Shown: piece after piece, positions 23,601 through 28,832 of the stretch
Layout: each line of letters begins with the position of its first letter
Position numbering within the stretch: position 1 is the stretch's first letter
Origin: Rhizophlyctis rosea
Taxonomy: Eukaryota; Chytridiomycota; Chytridiomycetes; Rhizophlyctidales; Rhizophlyctidaceae
Length of the DNA stretch: 28,832 nt
Reading direction: 5' to 3'
Assembly: GCA_027596075.1 (NCBI GenBank)
Contig: JADGJC010000421.1
Coordinates: 1 to 28,832 of the forward strand
The notes under the pieces: generated by a model
Told to the model about the DNA's origin: nothing
What the model saw: only the letters and a program-made list of their open reading frames with translations
Databases searched by the model: none
Made by a program: the position numbers and the translations under genes

Positions 23601-24250
23601 CGAAGGTGTGACTGGGACGACGGCACCAGCTGCTGCCTCCATTTGTATTGCCATGCACAATAAAAGCACTCTTGACAGCAGCGTTGATGCACTATGCGAT
23701 ATCTATGAGGGATCATGCTCGCTCTTTGGCATTCAACCAACCGCCTCATCATTGCGCTTGACATCCAAGTTATCCGCATCACTAATCAAGCCGTGATTTC
23801 ATAACCTTCACACCCGTCCTACCGGAAAAAGAAGGACACTCGTTGACAACGGGATCGAGCTTCCAGCAATGATCAAAGAGTGCCGCTCAAGTTGTGTCAT
23901 CACTCCAATGTTACAAATGTTCAACCTTTCCTGGCGAGCTTTGTGACATTCAATATGAGACTACTGCCCCCCCCCCCCCCATTTCGCTTGTTTGATGGTG
24001 GCCTCTCTCAATGGAGCAGAATGCACCCCTGACACGAATTAGTCGATCATTCCCCCAGGCGACAGCGCCCCGTGAACTCAAGTATCGAGAGGGCAAAAAA
24101 TCGGAGTTCTTAGGAACGGCTTCAGTGCTCTGGACCCGGGACGAAGAGCGACTTTCTGTAGGGGGAGGAGGCTTGAATTGGTGAATACTTCGAAGGTACT
24201 GAAGGTCTGGAATTGAGGGTTTTGTAGGAAACTTGTCATGGAAACGCTGA
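20700..24250. other. Gene-poor tract without supportable coding regions
   Basis: Short overlapping ORFs (the longest is 21045-21515, 156 codons) lack family motifs and show no consistent codon preference. A C14 run lies at 23967-23980. I see no tRNA, terminal repeat or transposon protein. Composition and texture resemble the 0.4-14 kb tract. Confidence 0.5.
23967..23980. repeat. Homopolymer C14
   Basis: An uninterrupted run of 14 C. Together with the G14 run at 19195 and the G19 run at 27090, it shows that long G/C homopolymers recur in non-coding DNA here. Exact length may be uncertain in the assembly. Confidence 0.8.
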
Positions 24251-24752
24251 GTTAGATGGAGTCATCCTCCACCGTGGTGACCAAAACGTCCTCGATACTC
24301 ATTGCACCATGGGATGTGGTTCTTCAATCTCGGAGCACAGTGCCCACTCCCTCCATTTGCAGCCCGTTTTTTGCCTTCTCCGGCATATACGGACATTCGA
24401 TCTCCATCCGATCGCTCCACTGCGCTTCTCCGCGACAGCTTCCCCTTAAATCCACAAAGCAGACCGCCGCACCTTGTCAAGTACTTGCGGTGGAAACGTC
24501 CTTCACGAGCGAAACTGCCATATAGATTACTATGTGGTGGTAATACCCATTTGTCAATGTATAGTGCTGACATAATAGTGTTCTTTGACCTCTTTTTCCT
24601 CTTTGTGGTTTCCGAATGTTCAAGTACGTCCTCAAAGCAAGGTCAAATCTTGCACGGGATGCATTGAATCTCATCACCCGGTTATGGATCAGATCGAATT
24701 ATGGGGACGTGCTGCCAAGCTTTCATTAGTACCATGAGATGATACTCACGAT

Positions 24753-25149
24753 ATGGAAAGTGACTCGTGTCCGTCGCTGTTCTTGAACTTATCCGCGGCG
24801 ACGGCACCTGTTTCCGCCGGGGAGGTTCCGACTGACAGAACATTTTTTGATGGTGACGCGCCTTCTTTGAGCACGCACATTGTGATTTCGCATGGAGATC
24901 GGGATTATGGCACGAGAGAGATGCCCATTTTGCGGAATCATGTCTTCACTTCCACATTCGGTAAGTTCCACCTGGCCGATGAAGGTGCGGCTAAGGTCGT
25001 GGAAGACTTGGAACTTCCTTTTTGCCACTATACATACGATGCCCGTTCCATGGAAGAACGTCCGTGCGCGCCCTGAATGGGAAAATATCAAGGCGAGGAA
25101 GACGGCATGGACTGTGACAGTTAGTAGTGCGAATGTCAAGTGCGTTTAG
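24753..25149 (+). pseudogene. Probable glutathione S-transferase C-terminal-domain relic, frameshifted
   Basis: The frame from ATG 24753 reads up to FCHYTYD near 25040, then the plausible continuation is one frame over: PVPWKNVRARPEWENIKARK, ending at a stop at 25147-25149. The pattern W-x-x-V-x-A-R-P-x-W-x-x-I is the hallmark near the C-terminus of many GSTs (typically W-x-x-I-x-[AS]-R-P-x-W-x-x-V). The preceding VEDLELPFCHY resembles the [LI]-ADL-x-HLP helix-6 region, and VFTSTFGKFHLADEGAAKVVEDL the helix 4-5 region of phi-like GSTs. The spacing between these blocks is too short. No thioredoxin-like N-terminal domain with the glutathione-binding site was found upstream. It therefore looks like a truncated, frameshifted copy. 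The match is by motif only and may be wrong. Confidence 0.35.
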
Positions 25150-26640
25150 GACAGGAATTTTGGCTGTGAAAGATCAGATTCTTAAGGTGTTAAGAATCGG
25201 TTGTGCAAACTGTGCAACTAGCTGTGAGCAATCGCGGTTGTGAGGCTGTCGCCGACGCATGCGGGGCCACTAATGCATGAAGAATGAATACAGAACGGCA
25301 ATGAACCCTTTTAATGAATGACCAGCCCAATTTTACACTCTCGGAATGTAAGCAACTCCTACATCAGTAACGTCCTTTTTTCCGGTTCATCTTGGGAGGT
25401 CTTTAGACAAGATTACAATTTGAACAAGACCGAAAAAGTACCCCAATGACACATGACAAACTATCTGCGCTCCAAAAGGCCAAAACCCTTCCGGGCGCCA
25501 ACGGCAACGGTGAATAGCTCACTTTGGAAACTATTTAGGTTTGTTTCTAATTCGCTCAGCCACACGACGAGGGACGGCGCAATTGTTGTTCTTGCCTGCA
25601 AGGGGCTTTGCCAAAAGGAGGAACGCGACGTAAACGATTGCCTGTTCCAACCCATTTGTTAACCAAGAAGAATTGGAGAGCAGAGATTGAAGAAGATGAG
25701 GACATCATGCTGCAGTGGTCGAACCCGCATTGCGTCCAAATAGATGAACATGAAAGCTTTTGGATGTGTATGGCAGACGAGGGGAGGGAAGTGAATCATT
25801 AAGACACTTTCAAACGACAGGCATTCATTTGGTTGGTATTTGGAGCCCAGACACTGTGAAATCACAGGCATTCATTGAACGGGCTTATTGGCGATTTTAA
25901 GGGATGGTGTGATGCTGGATCGCATGTCAGTGCATTCCTATTCTTTCCTATTCCATACGCATGACCGTTTGTAGAAAGATAGATATTCCTTTCCAGAAGA
26001 AGTGTGAAAAGCAAAGTTTAATGAGGAAGTATTGAACAGATACGAGGGCGCGGTTGTGCAGGATTGGTGTGCTTGATATTCACGTTGGTGATTCAAATAG
26101 TTTGCAGCATTCCCCCCAATTGCCCATACCATGCTCTTCTTATGCGCCCCAAAATAAAGTCTGAAGATGAGCAAAGGCTCATTCGGTGCATCAAAGTCCC
26201 ATGTCACGGATGAGGTGTTGGAGGGAGGACATGAGGGTTAGTGGTGATGACTGGGCTTCGTACGTCTCCAACGGCAGCTGAGTGCATAGATACACAGAGC
26301 GGCAGTATCCTTTTTACCGGGTTCAGTTGATATTTGGATTACCTAGATGAAACATGAGGCTAAATGCTCTTTAGCAAGGCCTCGAGCACTATATCACCAA
26401 AGTTACCTATCAACCAGAAAGTTCAAAAACCAACAGAATTGGCAATTTGGAGGAGGATGGCACAGTGTTTGATTACGGCATAATGCGTCAGCCATCAAAC
26501 ACAAGCCACGAGATGATGGCTTGCAATGGCTTAGACTGCCCTCCGACTCCAATCGAGTTTCGCTCTCCTCGTCTCCTCGTTTCTTTCTCTCTTTGACTCT
26601 CTGCTTTCGTCTTTTGCGTAAAATACGCGCCTACCTCATT
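25150..26640. other. Intergenic region before the MPN-domain gene
   Basis: No coding region can be supported. The last 130 bases before 26640 contain a CT-rich stretch (about 26540-26610, runs of TCTC and TTTCTTTCTCTC) directly before the MPN gene. This is the usual look of a fungal core promoter, though no clear TATA box is seen. Confidence 0.4.
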
Positions 26641-26695
26641 GACAATTGATACTATATCGACCCATACACTCACTCTCCCACACTCAATATCCACT

Positions 26696-28832
26696 ATGGC
26701 GGACCAACAAACTCAAACACCCCGTGGGACTACTCACTCGGCTACTACACCCGCAACACACAACTCAAAGCACCCTCCTCAAAGCACTCAAACACATACA
26801 ACTTCCACACCCGCTGGAAATACGACGACAGCATCCTCAATATCAACATCAACAATAACAACTGCTACCACTCAACCCTCTGCCACAACTGCACCCACTC
26901 CAACTCCCTCGAGAAGACATACTGCAAAGCCTCTCTCGGGTGGTATCACTCATACTGCTACTACTAGGGTAACTTGGCCAGTAGGTTGGTATTCCCTAGA
27001 AGATACATCCTCATCTTATCAAAACACTCCTCTTGCTCTTTTGGATGAGCCGGATTCTGCAATGTGAGTTGCTGGGGTGATTGGTGGGTGGGGGGGGGGG
27101 GGGGGGGGAGGTGGTTTGGGGAGGAAGCGCAGCGTGACCGTGCCGAAGGCATGAATGCAGCCCGCCAGGGCGACGTGAGCGATCGCGAGCTTCGCGAGCT
27201 ATGTGTGCGCAAAGCGCATATTCTCTTTCAACGTAAAGTATCACAGTGAGTGAGCTTTAGCGAACAGTTTCCGAGCATAGCTCGGACAAGTGCGCGCAGC
27301 GCACATCCTCTCTTGCGTGAACGCAACACAGTGAGTGAGCTTTAGCGAACGGATTAGCCATGCATGTGCAGGAGAAGAGTGCGCAGAGCGCACGGTATAC
27401 TTGAAGTATTTCATTCAACAACCACAACCATACATTCACACACACCGAAAAAACACATCCTCACACTCCATCAAACACTCCATCAGCACCCACAAACCCC
27501 CCATCCGCGCCATAATCGACCAATCAATCATCACAGCCCTCCTCGAACAAACCTACTCCGACACCCGATACGGAATTCTCGGCTACCTCGGCGGTGCATT
27601 CCACACCGTCGATGCCGCGTCATCATCCTCCTCAGCAACACCCTCTCAATCATCTGCAAAACTAATAATCTGCCACGTCTCCCACATTATCCCTTCTGAG
27701 AGGTCACTCGAACAACTACTGATTGGCAATGTTGAGGAGAAGGATGGGGCGTTCAAGGAGGCGTTGAAGGAGTTTGAGAAGTTGGGTGTGCAGTGTGTTG
27801 GGTGGTATAGGAGGTGAGCATTGGTGATTGGTGATTGGGATGACGCTTGAATTTGGGAGTGATTGAATTGGAGTGGGGTGGGGTTTGGGTGATTGGATTG
27901 GGGATTTTCATGGACGGCTGAGAGATGAGATGTTCGGATGTAGGGAGATTTGGATTGAGCGTGATCGGCTGCATGGGTTGCTATGTGTTGGAGGTTGACC
28001 GTTGCATATTGCCACGAGGCGGAATACTTTTGGATGCCACCAGGCCGTCGGAAGGATGTGAGAAGACTGAGAGATTGGGTGTACCGGAGGAGCTGGATTG
28101 TGGATGATTGTCTGTTATGGCGCTTGTGCTCCATTCATTTGCTGATCAACCCCAAACTGGTCACCACAGCGACGACGGCATGAAAGGCTTCCAACCAACC
28201 CGCAAAGACCTCTCCAAACAAACCTTCCTCCAACGCACCATCCACCCCTCCTGCATCGGTATCCTCACCACCCTGGCCTCAAGCAACAACCCCAACCGCC
28301 GCTACCCAGACGCCCCACGCGCCCCACCCCTAGTACCCCTCCAAGCCCCCTCCCACGCTCTCCTCACTTTCCGCGCAACATACGACGACGCCGACATCCC
28401 ACACGAAACATCAATATCATCAACATCAACAACCGTGGATCCGCTTTATGCTCCGACACCCGAATGGCACCCTACATCCCTCTACTACCACAACTCCCTC
28501 AAACCCCTCCGCGTCCTCTCAGCACAACACTCCCAACCTTACACCTCGCCTCACTCCATCCGCCAAACATTGAAAACCCTCAAACAAACACTTGACGAAA
28601 GCGTCGCGTTGTACCGTCTTGCGGCTGCCGAGTGTAGCGGTAACCCCATTCGACGAATGTTCCTCGACTCGGAATTCGATGCGTTTCTGATGGGGTTTTG
28701 GAAGATGAGTGTGTTGGGTGTTGAGAAAGGGTTGAGGGGGGATGAGATGGGTGTTGGTGCCAAGGTTGGGGTTTTAGAGGAGTGGGGTGTTAGAGGGAGG
28801 ATGGAGAGGTTGTGTGGGTGGTGGAGGGAGGG
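26696..28832 (+). CDS. MPN/JAB1-domain protein, MYSM1-like, JAMM residues not conserved (3' end beyond window)
   Basis: Exons by GT-AG signals and phase: 26696-27063, 27487-27813 and 28170 onward, open to the window end (about 452 residues). Residues 1-122 are a Thr/Ser/Pro/His-rich, probably disordered N-terminus. The MPN domain begins near residue 127 (PPIRAIIDQSIITALLEQTY) with the core GILGYLGGAF at 152-161, an IICHVSHIIP strand, then KEFEKLGVQCVGWYR at 217-231 and SDDGMKGFQPTRKDLSKQ across the next junction. This order matches JAB1/MPN deubiquitinases such as MYSM1 (EVIGLLGG ... GWYHSHP ... PSxxDxxxQ). The JAMM zinc site is altered: the Glu is Gly152, the H-x-H pair is Arg231 and Asp233, and Ser is Thr242. 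Only Asp245 is kept. It should therefore be a non-catalytic MPN- protein unless the splice model is wrong. After the domain come IHPSCIGIL and a longer C-terminal region with a helical part (TLKTLKQTLDESVALYRLAA). Introns of 423 and 356 nt are much longer than those of the velvet gene. Confidence 0.65.
27090..27108. repeat. Homopolymer G19
   Basis: Nineteen consecutive G near the start of intron 1, immediately before the hairpin cluster. In RNA or single-stranded DNA such a run can form a G-quadruplex. Length may be uncertain in the assembly. Confidence 0.8.
27184..27409. repeat. Cluster of short tri-loop hairpins with a 24-bp direct repeat
   Basis: Perfect or near-perfect inverted repeats with tiny loops follow one another: CGCGA-GCT-TCGCG (27184-27196), TGCGC-AAA-GCGCA (27206-27218), TCCGAGC-ATA-GCTCGGA (27270-27286), GTGCGC-GCA-GCGCAC (27290-27304), TTGCGT-GA-ACGCAA (27313-27326), GTGCGC-AGA-GCGCAC (27379-27393) and ATACT-TGA-AGTAT (27397-27409). 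A perfect 24-bp direct repeat occurs at 27242-27265 and 27327-27350, containing GTGAGTGAGCTTTAGCGAAC. Three hairpins are variants of one stem, GTGCGC/GCGCAC with different loops, implying copying of a unit with compensatory conservation of the stem. Nothing like it is seen elsewhere in the window. It recalls the mobile double-hairpin elements of chytrid mitochondria in style only. Confidence 0.85.
27814..28169 (+). other. Intron 2 of the MPN-domain gene
   Basis: The donor GTGAGC at 27814 follows GGG TGG TAT AGG AG, and the acceptor CACCACAG ends at 28169, so AG+C codes Ser232. It is the only AG between the upstream in-frame stop (TGA at 28105-28107) and the QPTRKD block, which makes the acceptor choice fairly firm. 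The interior is G-rich and shows no structure comparable to intron 1. The in-frame codons just before the acceptor read GHHSDDG, which is noted as a finding. Confidence 0.55.

Larger units (their letters stand above)
27064..27486 (+). other. Intron 1 of the MPN-domain gene (with inserted G-run and hairpin cluster)
   Basis: The donor GTGAGT at 27064 interrupts codon AT| after GAT TCT GCA. The acceptor CATCAG ends at 27486 and the next base restores phase 2 before THKPP. Other AG sites at 27371, 27385 and 27406 give the wrong phase. The last 80 bases are C/A-rich like the flanking exons. The middle (27090-27409) is different: a G19 run followed by hairpins, suggesting an insertion into an ordinary short intron. 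Confidence 0.55.

Noticed and set aside
27184..27409. Hairpin cluster considered as a CRISPR array or tRNA cluster
   Set aside because: The direct repeat occurs only twice, there are no regular spacers, and the hairpins have 2-3 nt loops without a cloverleaf or B box.
27335..27817. 160-codon ORF treated as a stand-alone gene
   Set aside because: Its first 50 codons lie in the hairpin and C/A-rich intron sequence, it starts at GTG, and the MPN core continues past its stop through a GT-AG intron into 28170 onward.

Overview
The window looks like nuclear DNA of a fungus. It carries the 3' end of a canonical EF-1alpha gene, a velvet-family regulator gene with seven spliceosomal introns (64-81 nt, GT-AG, some with clear CTAAC-type branch sites), a eukaryotic tRNA-Val(AAC) gene, and the start of an intron-containing MPN/JAB1-domain gene. 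Velvet proteins are known only from fungi. The compact introns and a MYSM1-like MPN protein would suit an early-diverging, possibly chytrid-like, lineage, but that placement is inference.

Layout. Bases 1-399 are the C-terminal part of EF-1alpha (+). Bases 400-14180 hold no gene I can support except tRNA-Val (5254-5327, -). This tract consists of short random-looking ORFs and weakly similar decayed repeats, the clearest being collinear blocks at 8496-9015 and 11394-12239. Around 14.2-16.5 kb the + strand becomes C-rich and dense in CCAAT pentamers. I read this as the promoter and long leader of the velvet gene (16486-19141, +, eight exons, 721 aa). A purine-rich stretch with homopolymers separates it from a convergent gene (about 19947-20638, -) for a Pro-rich, coiled-coil-like protein with a one-base frameshift. 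Bases 20.7-26.6 kb are again gene-poor. They contain one likely relic, a frameshifted fragment resembling a glutathione S-transferase C-terminal domain (about 24753-25149). The window ends inside an MPN-domain gene (26696-28832+, +). Its first intron carries a G-run and a cluster of tri-loop hairpins with a 24-bp direct repeat.

The genes do not form an operon or an obvious pathway. The three most interesting signals are: (1) within long exons of both multi-exon genes, synonymous positions shift from C/A-ending near the 5' end to G/T-ending near the 3' end; (2) the hairpin cluster in intron 1 of the MPN gene; (3) the predicted MPN domain has lost the JAMM zinc ligands. All exon boundaries come from reading splice signals and frames by eye. 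No alignment or search was run.
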